43,543 nucleotides of DNA from Zetaproteobacteria bacterium (GTDB lineage: Bacteria > Pseudomonadota > Zetaproteobacteria > Mariprofundales > Mariprofundaceae): NCBI GenBank assembly GCA_002753275.1, contig PEAA01000015.1, forward strand, positions 1 through 43,543, given 5' to 3'. Positions 34,828-43,543 of this stretch are shown in pieces (the first letter of the stretch is position 1; the number at the start of each line of letters is the position of its first letter). The position numbers were made by a program, and so were the translations under genes. Below the pieces are notes generated by a model. That model saw nothing but the letters and a program-made list of their open reading frames with translations. It was not told where the DNA came from and did no database searches.

Positions 34828-36642
34828 CTAAATATGAATCGCACGCCCATCAGAATCGAGTACCGCTTCATGGATCATCTCAGAGAGCGTTGGATGCGGG
34901 AACATGTGGTGTGCCAGTTCAGCCTCCGTTGTTTCAAGCGTGCGTGCAAGACCGAGAGCAACAATCATCTCCGTTGCCTCTGCCCCGACAATGTGTGCGC
35001 CAAGCAATTCGCCCGTTTCGGCATCAAAAATGGTTTTCACCATTCCTTCTGTTTCAGCCAATCCAAGAGCTTTTCCGTTGGGCGCATAAGACATCCGACC
35101 CACCTTGATGTTCCGCCCTGCATCAATGGCAGCTTGTTCGGTCATGCCGCATGAACCAACCTGAGGTTGGCAATAGGTGCATCCAGGAACATTGCCGTAA
35201 TCAACGGGATGGGGCTCTTTGCCGGCAATGGCTTCGATACAGACGATCCCTTCGTGTGATGCAACATGGGCGAGAGCAGGGGCGCCAACCACATCCCCAA
35301 TCGCGTAGATGCCGGCATGATCGGTGCGGTACCAGTCATCCACGGCGATAGTATTGCGATCAACTGCGACTTGAGTGTTTTCAAGGCCAATGTTCTCGGT
35401 ATTGCCCACAACGCCAACGGCAACAAGTACCATATCCCCTTCGATGGTTTGCGCTTTACCTTTGCTGCTATATTCAACAGTACCCACCCCATTGATATTT
35501 TTGGCAGAAGAGACCATGGCTCCGGTAATCACTTGAATCCCTTGTTTTTTAAAGGAGCGTTGTACGACTTTGGAAATTTCATGATCTTCAAGTGGCATTA
35601 CCCGATCGGCACCTTCAATAACGGTGACTTTAGCACCCATTGCATTGTAGAAGTAGGCGAATTCCATGCCGATGGCACCTGATCCGATAATGGTCATCTT
35701 CTCTGGCACACGATCAAGCACCAGTGCTTTCATGTAGGTGATGATCACTTCGTTGTCGATCTCCATGCCTGGGAATGCTCGGGCTTTGGCTCCTGTTGCC
35801 ACGACTACATGTTTGGCGGTCACTTCGCGTTCGCCACCATCATTGAGCTGTACCATCAGTTTATTGCCAGACTCAAATTTGGCAAAACCTGCGATATGGT
35901 CAATTTTGTTTTTCTTGAATAAGAAGCCGATGCCATTATTGAGTTTTTCAGAAATGCCACGCGAACGGGCGACTGCTTTTTGGATGTCAGGCGTGGTATC
36001 CGAGACGCCAAGGCCAAGTTCATCACCATGATGTTTGATCACATTAACGATTTCTGCGGTGCGTAGCAGTGCTTTGGTGGGGATGCAGCCCCAGTTTAAG
36101 CAGATACCACCCAAGTGGGTGGATTCAACACAGGCGACTTTGAAACCAAGTTGTGCAGCACGAATCGCGGCGACATAACCACCAGGCCCTGCGCCAATCA
36201 CCACAACATCATATTCGCCATCGGCATTGAAGATTCCGGCAGGTTTTAGGTTGAGCTCATGCTCAGAATCATGCTCTGCAGTTGCCACCGAGGTAAGGGT
36301 TTCAACCACTTGTGCGGGTGTGGCGATGGGGGCGTCTGGCTTGGGTTCTGCGCTCGCTGTATCAATGCCTCCGGCAGGAAGGTAGTCATCTGCCACCTCT
36401 TCATCTTCTTCGGCAATAATGGCAATGGGCTGACCAACCGCAATGATGCTCCCTTCAGGGGAGAGAATCTTATGCAGGACCCCTTCATCAATCACTTCCA
36501 TTTCCATGGTCGCTTTATCCGTCTCAATCTCGGCAAGGACTTCCCCTGAGGTTAAGATATCGCCCTCTTTTTTAAGCCATCGGGCAATTTTTCCTTCGGT
36601 CATGGTGGGTGAAAGTTGCGTCATAAATAGATCTATTGGCAT
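34828..36642 (-). CDS. lpdA: Dihydrolipoyl dehydrogenase (E3) with N-terminal lipoyl domain
   Basis: 604 residues; ATG 36642 has GAGGGA about 6 bp upstream. Residues ~1-80 are a lipoyl domain (lipoyl Lys in ETDKATMEME); a ~50-residue Ala/Pro linker follows. The flavoenzyme then shows FAD loop VVIGAGPGGYVAAIRAAQLG, redox disulfide CLNWGC, NAD loop IIGSGAIGMEFAYFY, AIGDVVGAPALAHVA, and catalytic H-E pair near HMFPHPTLSEM. Reoxidises dihydrolipoamide of the pyruvate dehydrogenase complex to NADH. The lipoyl domain is nearly identical to that of the E2 gene just upstream. Confidence 0.95.
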   Translation of the reverse strand: MPIDLFMTQLSPTMTEGKIARWLKKEGDILTSGEVLAEIETDKATMEMEVIDEGVLHKILSPEGSIIAVGQPIAIIAEEDEEVADDYLPAGGIDTASAEPKPDAPIATPAQVVETLTSVATAEHDSEHELNLKPAGIFNADGEYDVVVIGAGPGGYVAAIRAAQLGFKVACVESTHLGGICLNWGCIPTKALLRTAEIVNVIKHHGDELGLGVSDTTPDIQKAVARSRGISEKLNNGIGFLFKKNKIDHIAGFAKFESGNKLMVQLNDGGEREVTAKHVVVATGAKARAFPGMEIDNEVIITYMKALVLDRVPEKMTIIGSGAIGMEFAYFYNAMGAKVTVIEGADRVMPLEDHEISKVVQRSFKKQGIQVITGAMVSSAKNINGVGTVEYSSKGKAQTIEGDMVLVAVGVVGNTENIGLENTQVAVDRNTIAVDDWYRTDHAGIYAIGDVVGAPALAHVASHEGIVCIEAIAGKEPHPVDYGNVPGCTYCQPQVGSCGMTEQAAIDAGRNIKVGRMSYAPNGKALGLAETEGMVKTIFDAETGELLGAHIVGAEATEMIVALGLARTLETTEAELAHHMFPHPTLSEMIHEAVLDSDGRAIHI

Positions 36643-36707
36643 GTGATTCCCTCAGTAATAAGTGGTGATAGCGATAGCGGAGGGCATAAAGCCTCCCCCC
36701 GTTGCGA

Positions 36708-38003
36708 TTAGATTAAAAGCCCGGCAGGGCATTCAAGATGCTTTTTCAACGCAGCAAGGTAGTTGGCACCCACGGCACCATCGACTACGCGATGGTCACA
36801 TGAAAGGGTGAGCGTCATCATCTGCGCAACACAAAGCTGACCCTTGTCAACAATCGCGCGCTCTTCTGTTGCACCTACGGCTAAAATTGCACCTTCAGGA
36901 GGGTTGACGATGGCGGCAAAGTTTTTGATGCCAAACATGCCCAGGTTAGAAATAGAGAATGTTCCACCGCTGTACTCTTCTGGTTTTAATGCGCCTTGGC
37001 GGGCACGCGTTGCAAGCTCTTTGACCTCGTTGGAGATCTCTACCACCCCTTTTTGTTCGGCAAAGCGAACGACGGGGGTAATCAATCCACCTTCAATTGC
37101 CACGGCGACCGAGACATGGGCATGTTTGTGTTGAAGGGTGTGGCTTTCTGTCCATGAGGCATTGGCTGCAGGGACATCAACCAACGCTTTTGCAACTGCT
37201 TTGATGATGAAATCATTGACGGAGAGTTTGAATGTATCGCCGGCGGCACCATTCAGTTGTGCGCGCAAATCCATCAAACGATCCATGTTGACATCTAGAG
37301 AGAGGTAGAAGTGCGGTACGGTTTGTTTCGATTCACTTAAACGGCGTGCAATGGTTTTGCGCATCATGCTGTTTTCAATGCGTTCATACTCATCGGCATG
37401 GTAAGGGAGTGGACCTTGTGGCATGGGGCGAGCCGCAGGCTGTGTGGTGAGGTTGCCTATGCCAAGATTGATGCCGCGTTTTGAAGCAAGTTCAATGTCG
37501 GCTTTAATAATACGGCCATTCGGCCCTGTACCACGAATGGCGGCCAGAGAGATACCTTTTTGTTTGGCGAGGCGGCGTGCCAAGGGGGTCGCCTTGATGC
37601 GGCGCTCATTCACCACAGGTGTTGGTGCTGAAGGCTGAACGGTTGCTACGGCAGGTGTAGGCGCCGTGACAGTTGGCTGCGTGATTGCCACGGGGGTTTC
37701 TTGTGGTGCGGGGGGGGCGGAAGGGGCGTTTGAAGCGGGTTGGTAGTCATCTGCAACCTCTTCCCCCTCTTCTGCGATGATGGCAATTGGCATGCCGACA
37801 TTGATGATAGCACCTTCAGCAGCGATGATTTTATGAAGCGTGCCCTCATCGACCACCTCCATTTCCATGGTCGCTTTGTCGGTTTCGATTTCTGCAAGGA
37901 CTTCGCCCGAAGTGAGAGTGTCCCCCTCTTTTTTTAACCAACGGGCGATTTTCCCTTCAGTCATTGTCGGTGAAAGCTGGGTCATTAAGAGATCAATTGG
38001 CAT
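36708..38003 (-). CDS. pdhC: Pyruvate dehydrogenase E2, dihydrolipoamide acetyltransferase
   Basis: 431 residues; AAGGAG precedes ATG 38003 by about 6 bp. One lipoyl domain (~1-80, ETDKATMEME), an Ala/Pro linker, a peripheral subunit-binding domain (ATPLARRLAKQKGISLAAI, ~140-165), and the catalytic acyltransferase domain (~205-431) with the active-site LSCDHRVVDGAVGA. Transfers acetyl groups to CoA and forms the core of the complex. Last residues CPAGLLI agree with the family. Lies between pdhB and lpd, in the order alpha-beta-E2-E3. Confidence 0.96.
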   Translation of the reverse strand: MPIDLLMTQLSPTMTEGKIARWLKKEGDTLTSGEVLAEIETDKATMEMEVVDEGTLHKIIAAEGAIINVGMPIAIIAEEGEEVADDYQPASNAPSAPPAPQETPVAITQPTVTAPTPAVATVQPSAPTPVVNERRIKATPLARRLAKQKGISLAAIRGTGPNGRIIKADIELASKRGINLGIGNLTTQPAARPMPQGPLPYHADEYERIENSMMRKTIARRLSESKQTVPHFYLSLDVNMDRLMDLRAQLNGAAGDTFKLSVNDFIIKAVAKALVDVPAANASWTESHTLQHKHAHVSVAVAIEGGLITPVVRFAEQKGVVEISNEVKELATRARQGALKPEEYSGGTFSISNLGMFGIKNFAAIVNPPEGAILAVGATEERAIVDKGQLCVAQMMTLTLSCDHRVVDGAVGANYLAALKKHLECPAGLLI

Positions 38004-38027
38004 GCGCTTCTCCTTATCCTTGTAAGC

Positions 38028-39008
38028 TTACGCGCGGTTGCAGACGACACGCGCTGCTTCCACGATTTCTAATACACTTGGCATCGCCATACGCTCAAGA
38101 TTGGCGGCATAAGGCATAGGTACATCTTTGCCCGTTACACGCGCTACAGGCGCATCGAGATCATCGAAGGCTTTTTCCATGATGCGTGCTGAGATTTCAG
38201 CACCGATACCGGCAAAGCGCCAACCCTCTTCAATCACGATTGCGCGGTTGGTTTTGCGTACGCTGTTTAAGATGGTGGTTTCATCAAGCGGGCGAATGGT
38301 GCGAGGATCGATGACTTCGGCACTGATACCTTGTTTGGCGAGCTCTTCAGCGGCAAGGAGGGCAAAGCCAGTCATGCGTGAGTGGGCGACCATGGTAATG
38401 TCGGTGCCTTGGCGTTTGATGTCTGCTTTACCCAGTGGAATGATATATTCACCCTCGGGAACCTCTGCAATATCGCCGTAGTTAATCTCATTTTCAATGA
38501 AACATACGGTGTCGTTATCACGAATGGCCGCTTTGAGAAGCCCTTTGGCGTCGGCAGGGTTGGAAGGCATGACGACTTTTAAGCCGGGGATGTTTGCCAT
38601 CCAGTTTTCCAAGGCTTGCGAGTGCTGGGCTCCAACGCGTGCCGCAGCACCACCAGCACCACGAAATACCATCGGGCAGCTATACATTCCGCCAGACATA
38701 TATTTCATTTTAGCAGCTGCATTGACAATCTGATCAAGGGCTAAAATGGCGAAGTTCCAGGTCATGAATTCGACGATTGGGCGTAGTCCTGCCATGGATG
38801 CACCGACACCAAGGCCTGCAAATCCAAGCTCTGTAATGGGGGTGTCGACAACACGGCGCGGGCCAAACTTCTCCAACATTCCTTGCGATACTTTATAGGC
38901 CCCGTTGTATTCGGCCACCTCTTCTCCCATGAGGAAAACACGATCATCACGCGCCATCTCTTCGCACATGGCTTGGTTCAGTGCTTCACGATAAGTGATT
39001 TTTGCCAT
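38028..39008 (-). CDS. pdhB: Pyruvate dehydrogenase E1 component, beta subunit
   Basis: 326 residues. ITYREALNQAMCEEM, RVFLMGEEVAEYNGAYKVS (TPP-activating Glu), DTPITELGFAGLGVGAS and RTIRPLDE are hallmarks of alpha2-beta2 E1 beta chains. Unlike some alphaproteobacterial versions it carries no lipoyl domain. Starts 3 bp after the pdhA stop, so translation is coupled. Confidence 0.96.
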   Translation of the reverse strand: MAKITYREALNQAMCEEMARDDRVFLMGEEVAEYNGAYKVSQGMLEKFGPRRVVDTPITELGFAGLGVGASMAGLRPIVEFMTWNFAILALDQIVNAAAKMKYMSGGMYSCPMVFRGAGGAAARVGAQHSQALENWMANIPGLKVVMPSNPADAKGLLKAAIRDNDTVCFIENEINYGDIAEVPEGEYIIPLGKADIKRQGTDITMVAHSRMTGFALLAAEELAKQGISAEVIDPRTIRPLDETTILNSVRKTNRAIVIEEGWRFAGIGAEISARIMEKAFDDLDAPVARVTGKDVPMPYAANLERMAMPSVLEIVEAARVVCNRA

Positions 39009-39011
39009 CGA

Positions 39012-40067
39012 TCAGTCCTCTCTTCCTGGGTATGGGTACGCGTGTTCAATTAAGTCGTTGTAGATGTCGGTGTAGAGTTCCGATGCATCGGGCTCAGGCA
39101 TCGCTTCAGCTGCTTTGGCAATCTCTGCAACCTCTTTCTTGATATCTTTGTCGCGTTGTTTGAAATCTTCATCGTTTGCGAGGCCCGCTTCAATCATCTG
39201 TCCTTGCAGTCGGGCAATAGGATCACGCCCCGAGCGCCACTCATCAACTTCTTGACGGGTACGGTAGGTGGCAGGATCGGACATGGAGTGGCCACGGTAA
39301 CGGTAAGTCACCGCTTCAACCAACATCGGACCTTGTCCGCTGCGGGCATGTTCAATCGCTTCAGACATACGGCGCTCGGTCTCCAACACATCCATGCCAT
39401 CAATGCGCATGCCTGGGATTTTAAAAGAGATGCCGCGTTTAAATAGGTGGGTTTCCGATGAGGCGCGCTCAAGAGATGTGCCCATGGCATATTGGTTGTT
39501 TTCTACCACGAAGACGATGGGGAGTTTCCATAGGGCTGCCATGTTGAATGATTCGTAAACGGCACCTTGGTTGATGGCGCCATCCCCCATGAAACAGAGC
39601 GTGACACGGCCATCATCTTTATATTTTGAGGCAAAGGCAAAGCCCAAACCGATAGGAACTTGCTCGCCTACGATGCCATTGCCGCCCGCAAAGTTGCGCT
39701 CAACATCAAACATATGCATGGAGCCTCCTTTGCCTTTAACGATACCACCGGCACGGCCGAGAAGCTCTGCCATTATCGCTGTTGGGTCCGAACCGCGGGC
39801 AAGAATGTGTCCATGGTCGCGATAACTGGTCAGCATGTAATCCGTCGGTTGAGCCGCCTCTTCAATGCCGACACAGACAGCTTCTTGCCCGTTGCATAAA
39901 TGACAAAAGCCGCCGATTTTTTTCAAGCCATACATTTGACCTGCTTTTTCTTCAAAGCGGCGGATAAAGAGCATCGAGCGATGCATCTCGTGTAGCCTTT
40001 CCGCAGTGTAGAATTGACTGTCATAAGTGATGCCAGCACCGTTTTCCGGTGATTGATTCGCAGACAT
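39012..40067 (-). CDS. pdhA: Pyruvate dehydrogenase E1 component, alpha subunit
   Basis: 351 residues. ATG 40067 (MSANQSPEN) is chosen because GGGAG lies 5 bp upstream; the open frame reaches 40100 without support. TPP-binding motif GDGAINQGAVYESFNMAALW...NN is present, with GGSMHMFD, YRDHGH and the phosphorylation-loop region RYRGHSMSDPATYR. Decarboxylates pyruvate and acetylates the E2 lipoyl arm. First gene of the pdhA-pdhB-pdhC-lpd operon. Confidence 0.96.
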   Translation of the reverse strand: MSANQSPENGAGITYDSQFYTAERLHEMHRSMLFIRRFEEKAGQMYGLKKIGGFCHLCNGQEAVCVGIEEAAQPTDYMLTSYRDHGHILARGSDPTAIMAELLGRAGGIVKGKGGSMHMFDVERNFAGGNGIVGEQVPIGLGFAFASKYKDDGRVTLCFMGDGAINQGAVYESFNMAALWKLPIVFVVENNQYAMGTSLERASSETHLFKRGISFKIPGMRIDGMDVLETERRMSEAIEHARSGQGPMLVEAVTYRYRGHSMSDPATYRTRQEVDEWRSGRDPIARLQGQMIEAGLANDEDFKQRDKDIKKEVAEIAKAAEAMPEPDASELYTDIYNDLIEHAYPYPGRED

Positions 40068-40099
40068 AGGGACTCCCTTCGGAAGATGTGAAGTGCGCA

Positions 40100-40128
40100 A
40101 CTATGCCGAATAGTCGATTCATCGGCAA
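40100..40128 (-). promoter_or_regulatory. Possible promoter of the pdh operon
   Basis: On the minus strand TTGCCG and CATAGT are spaced 17 bp and lie about 33 bp before the pdhA start; each matches four of six consensus bases. It is the best candidate in 40068-40317, which otherwise shows no gene. Confidence 0.3.
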
Positions 40129-40317
40129 CAAATGCAAATTTTTCATCTCGGTTTGAAGGGGTTCTTAAAGCTTAGATTATGTCATGTATTTCAAACAGTG
40201 TTCCCTATGGTTCGTAAGGAAAAAGAATCGTGTAAAAGGGGGAATGTTTTGATCGAAAGGTGTGTGATGTTTATCGTTGATCCGATATGACAGCGATGAT
40301 TTAAAAAGGTGGCAGTG

Positions 40318-40671
40318 ATGAACGATCGATATGTTCCAGTTTATTCAACCCTTGAGGGTGATTTGACCAAGAAGAAGGTTGGTAAATCAATGCGTGGTGC
40401 GGGAAAGTCGCCAGTAATTGTGAACGCCAACAAACAAGGGGTTCGTATTCGGCGCGAAAGCAAAGGGCGGGGCGGAAAAAATGTTTGTGTGATTGATGGC
40501 TTGAATCTGTCCGAATCTGCGCTAAAAGATTTGGGTAAACGCTTGAAAAACAAACTCGGTACGGGTGGGTCAGTTAAAGATGGCGTGATTGAGATTCAGG
40601 GGGACCATCGTGAGGCGTTGTTGGTTTTGTTAGCGGCAGAAGGGATTTTTGCGAAACTTGCAGGGGGATGA
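40318..40671 (+). CDS. SUI1/eIF1-like translation factor (YciH family)
   Basis: 117 residues. ATG 40318 is preferred over GTG 40309 because AAGG lies 8 bp upstream. VRIRRESKGRGGKNVCVIDGL and HREALLVLLAAEGIFAKLAGG match the SUI1 fold of bacterial YciH. These small proteins are related to eukaryotic eIF1 and can affect start selection in vitro; the cellular role in bacteria is unsettled. Ends 5 bp before the first CIRCE element, so the two units are back to back. Confidence 0.9.
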   Translation: MNDRYVPVYSTLEGDLTKKKVGKSMRGAGKSPVIVNANKQGVRIRRESKGRGGKNVCVIDGLNLSESALKDLGKRLKNKLGTGGSVKDGVIEIQGDHREALLVLLAAEGIFAKLAGG

Positions 40672-40676
40672 ATGAT

Positions 40677-40703
40677 TTAGCACTCTGAGAAAAAGAGTGC
40701 TAA
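40677..40703. promoter_or_regulatory. CIRCE operator 1 (HrcA-binding), perfect match
   Basis: TTAGCACTC, nine bases, GAGTGCTAA: an exact match to the CIRCE consensus. It lies immediately upstream of the groES -35 box (40711). Confidence 0.95.
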
Positions 40704-40710
40704 AAAAGAG

Positions 40711-40738
40711 TTGACACAGATTGTTTGCTCTCCACAAT
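40711..40738 (+). promoter_or_regulatory. groESL promoter
   Basis: TTGACA at 40711-40716 and CACAAT at 40733-40738, spaced 16 bp. The -10 region runs straight into CIRCE 2, and CIRCE 1 ends 7 bp upstream of the -35 box, so HrcA would clamp the promoter on both sides. No sigma-32-type box was noticed. Confidence 0.7.
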
Positions 40739-40764
40739 TAGCACTTGATTGGAATGAGTGCTAA
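40738..40764. promoter_or_regulatory. CIRCE operator 2 (one mismatch)
   Basis: TTAGCACTT, nine bases, GAGTGCTAA; one base departs from the consensus in the left arm. Position overlaps the expected transcription start of groES. Confidence 0.92.
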
Positions 40765-40821
40765 AATTTATTTTTGTCATTTCCAATGATTATAAAACTA
40801 ATTGCTTAAGGAGTGGTAACG

Positions 40822-41118
40822 ATGTCAACAAAGGTTCGCCCTTTACATGATCGTGTCATTGTCCGTCGTTTGGACGAAATGGAAAAATCTGCAGGTGGTA
40901 TCATTATCCCTGATACTGCGAAAGAGAAGCCAGTTGAAGGTGAAGTTATCTCTGTAGGTAAAGGTAAAATGCTAGAAAATGGTGATGTTCGCGCGCTGGA
41001 TGTGAAAGCTGGCGATCGTGTTATTTTCTCAAAATATGCAGGCACAGAAATTAAGTTGGATGGTCAAGAATTCTTGATGATGCGCGAGGATGATATCCTT
41101 GGCGTGATCGAAGCATAA
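40822..41118 (+). CDS. groES: Co-chaperonin GroES (Cpn10)
   Basis: 98 residues. ATG 40822 ([11 protein letters not shown]) with AAGGAG 8 bp upstream; the open frame to GTG 40813 is not needed. [28 protein letters not shown] contains the mobile loop, and [18 protein letters not shown] is the usual C-terminal half. Caps GroEL. First gene of the groESL operon; a short hairpin (ACCC-GGGT) in the 79-bp gap may affect mRNA processing. Confidence 0.98.
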   Translation: MSTKVRPLHDRVIVRRLDEMEKSAGGIIIPDTAKEKPVEGEVISVGKGKMLENGDVRALDVKAGDRVIFSKYAGTEIKLDGQEFLMMREDDILGVIEA

Positions 41119-41176
41119 TTTAGACAATTCATTGATCATCACCCTTTCTGGGTGCTATTAAATTTTAACGATATAA

Positions 41177-42835
<1,659 letters not shown>

Positions 42836-42868
42836 ACCCAAAACCTTAGTCCATTAAGGTGTGATATA

Positions 42869-42901
42869 AGCCAGCATCCCTTGTGGATGCTGGCTTTTTT
42901 A
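42869..42901 (+). terminator. Rho-independent terminator after groEL
   Basis: AGCCAGCATCC, five-base loop, GGATGCTGGCT: an 11-pair perfect stem followed by T run. Located 33 bp after groEL. Confidence 0.93.
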
Positions 42902-42997
42902 TTGATATGTGTCTGGAGTTTGTCCATGGTTATCCAGTAAGATCTGGCCTCAGGCCGCAGAGCTAAAGGTGTGTAGCATCAAATGATTGATGCCCGA

Positions 42998-43340
42998 TGA
43001 ATCACCCCGAGTTTGTCGGAGGGCAAAATACTTGAGAGGATTAGCCCATTGAACAAACCAATAAGATATTCCCCCGAAGTACGAGAACGCGCTGGCGGAA
43101 ACCATGAATGTCTTGTACAAGGCCGAAGTCATTCATAAAGAAGGGCCTTGGCGAAGCGTGGATGATGTGGAGCGGGCAACCCTGATTTGGGTTGAATGGT
43201 TCAACAATCGGCGAATCATGCGACCACTTGGCGATATGCCGCCACTTGAGTATGAAGAGCTTTACTATCGACAAACTGAGTATCAAAAAGCAGCATGATG
43301 ACTCAGATAAAACAGCCTCCGATGAATTCGGGGTGATTCA
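42998..43340 (+). mobile_element. Internally deleted IS3-family insertion sequence (343 bp)
   Basis: Both ends are preserved: TGAATCACCCCGAGTTTGTC... at the left and the inverted copy ending ...TTCGGGGTGATTCA at the right, 25-bp repeats with three mismatches and TG...CA termini. Inside, the first ~15 codons of OrfA (NKPIRYSPEVRERA, from TTG 43049) run directly into the last ~70 codons of OrfB. Most of both transposase reading frames is missing, so it cannot move by itself. No clear target duplication is seen: CGA flanks the left and GAA the right. Confidence 0.88.
43049..43298 (+). pseudogene. IS3-family transposase remnant (OrfA start joined to OrfB end)
   Basis: OrfA begins TTG 43049 (LNKPIRYSPEVRERA). 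After the deletion junction near 43086-43095 the frame changes to that of OrfB: ENALAETMNVLYKAEVIHKEGPW, then WFNNRRIMRPLG and a normal C-terminus at 43298. The DDE catalytic Asp residues are lost; only the part around and after the final Glu (ALAE) remains. Closest in style to the IS3/IS51-type OrfB. Confidence 0.85.
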
Positions 43341-43456
43341 GAACTGACGGTCAGTGAATTTACAGCAGGTTTGGAACTCAATCGGGACACTTCGTAAGTG
43401 CAATTTTAATGGTGGTTTGAAAGTTTATTTGTTGCATTGTGAACAGCCAGGTTATT

Positions 43457-43543
43457 ATGATTGTGCATGCTTTTAAATTGCCGCTGTGCGATGAGAGTGT
43501 GGCTTTTAACGGCGAGTTGTTGTCTGATGATGACATTGTTGTG
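43457..43543 (+). CDS. 5' end of an unrecognised protein (partial)
   Basis: ATG 43457 with CCAGG about 6 bp upstream opens a frame that stays open to the window edge (29 codons, beginning MIVHAFKLPLCDESVAF). Composition looks coding, with acidic SDDD, but no family can be named from so little. 43341-43456 between the IS remnant and this start shows nothing recognisable. Confidence 0.45.
   Translation, partial: MIVHAFKLPLCDESVAFNGELLSDDDIVV

Noticed and set aside
35266-35682. 138-aa plus-strand open frame opposite lpdA
   Set aside because: Shadow of the dihydrolipoyl dehydrogenase; no ribosome site and no domain.
40309-40317. Upstream GTG start for the SUI1-like gene
   Set aside because: It overlaps the ribosome site that serves ATG 40318.
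42940-42956. Small palindrome (GGCCTCAGGCC) just before the IS3 remnant
   Set aside because: Too short, with no T run, and the groEL terminator already lies upstream; no function can be supported.
43041-43286. 81-aa minus-strand open frame in the IS remnant
   Set aside because: Antisense to recognisable OrfB residues; no independent support.

Overview
The window reads as a compact chromosomal segment of a Gram-negative proteobacterium. The evidence is outer-membrane and lipoprotein genes, hslVU, ftsEX, a CcoG-type oxidase maturation factor, Bcr/CflA transport and overlapping start/stop junctions. Some traits recall Zetaproteobacteria, Magnetococcia or other early-branching proteobacteria: an alpha/beta-type pyruvate dehydrogenase with a lipoyl-E3 fusion, polyamine synthesis through carboxynorspermidine-type enzymes, and several small c-type cytochromes. 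That placement is inference only; no rRNA is present. The only RNA gene seen is a tRNA-Pro.

Layout. 1-140: tail of an unrecognised gene. 201-2813: membrane transporter-like/spermidine-synthase-like fusion. 2823-5586: five overlapping genes led by ccoG, followed by a two-helix membrane protein, a haem-c lipoprotein, a YtkA/FixH-like lipoprotein and a small cytochrome c. This looks like a respiratory assembly or electron-transfer module. nudF converges on it and overlaps its end. 6210-11072: six overlapping genes: response regulator, sensor kinase, ispD, ispF, ftsE, ftsX. 11336-12376: an MCP-tip protein with a C-terminal Cache domain. 12595-12671: tRNA-Pro(TGG). 12818-14723: hslVU. 14739-15383: a 2OG-Fe(II) oxygenase.

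15546-25214 is polyamine-flavoured. It holds speA, a Bcr/CflA transporter, a SAM methyltransferase, an EamA transporter, carboxynorspermidine decarboxylase (nspC) and the matching dehydrogenase. The last two are separated by a divergently oriented lipoprotein sulfatase with a dockerin-like tail. SpeA plus the two carboxynorspermidine enzymes supports an arginine-agmatine-putrescine-carboxyspermidine-spermidine route. The agmatine-to-putrescine step is not in view.

25431-33590: a diguanylate cyclase with a periplasmic sensor, ilvC, a monocistronic cytochrome c with a clear promoter and terminator, a sensorless mini-MCP, and a four-gene unit M16 peptidase, M16-like partner, rsmD, coaD. 33594-40067 (minus): a MipA/OmpV porin-like protein and YchJ, then the pyruvate dehydrogenase operon pdhA-pdhB-pdhC-lpd. 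40318-42835: an eIF1/SUI1-like protein, then groES-groEL behind a promoter flanked by two CIRCE operators, so HrcA control is expected.

42998-43340 is an internally deleted IS3-family element retaining both inverted repeats. A probable gene begins at 43457 and runs off the window. No CRISPR array, prophage, integron or defence island was seen. The least explained parts are the ccoG-led module, the two reduced MCP-like proteins and the sulfatase inside the polyamine region.
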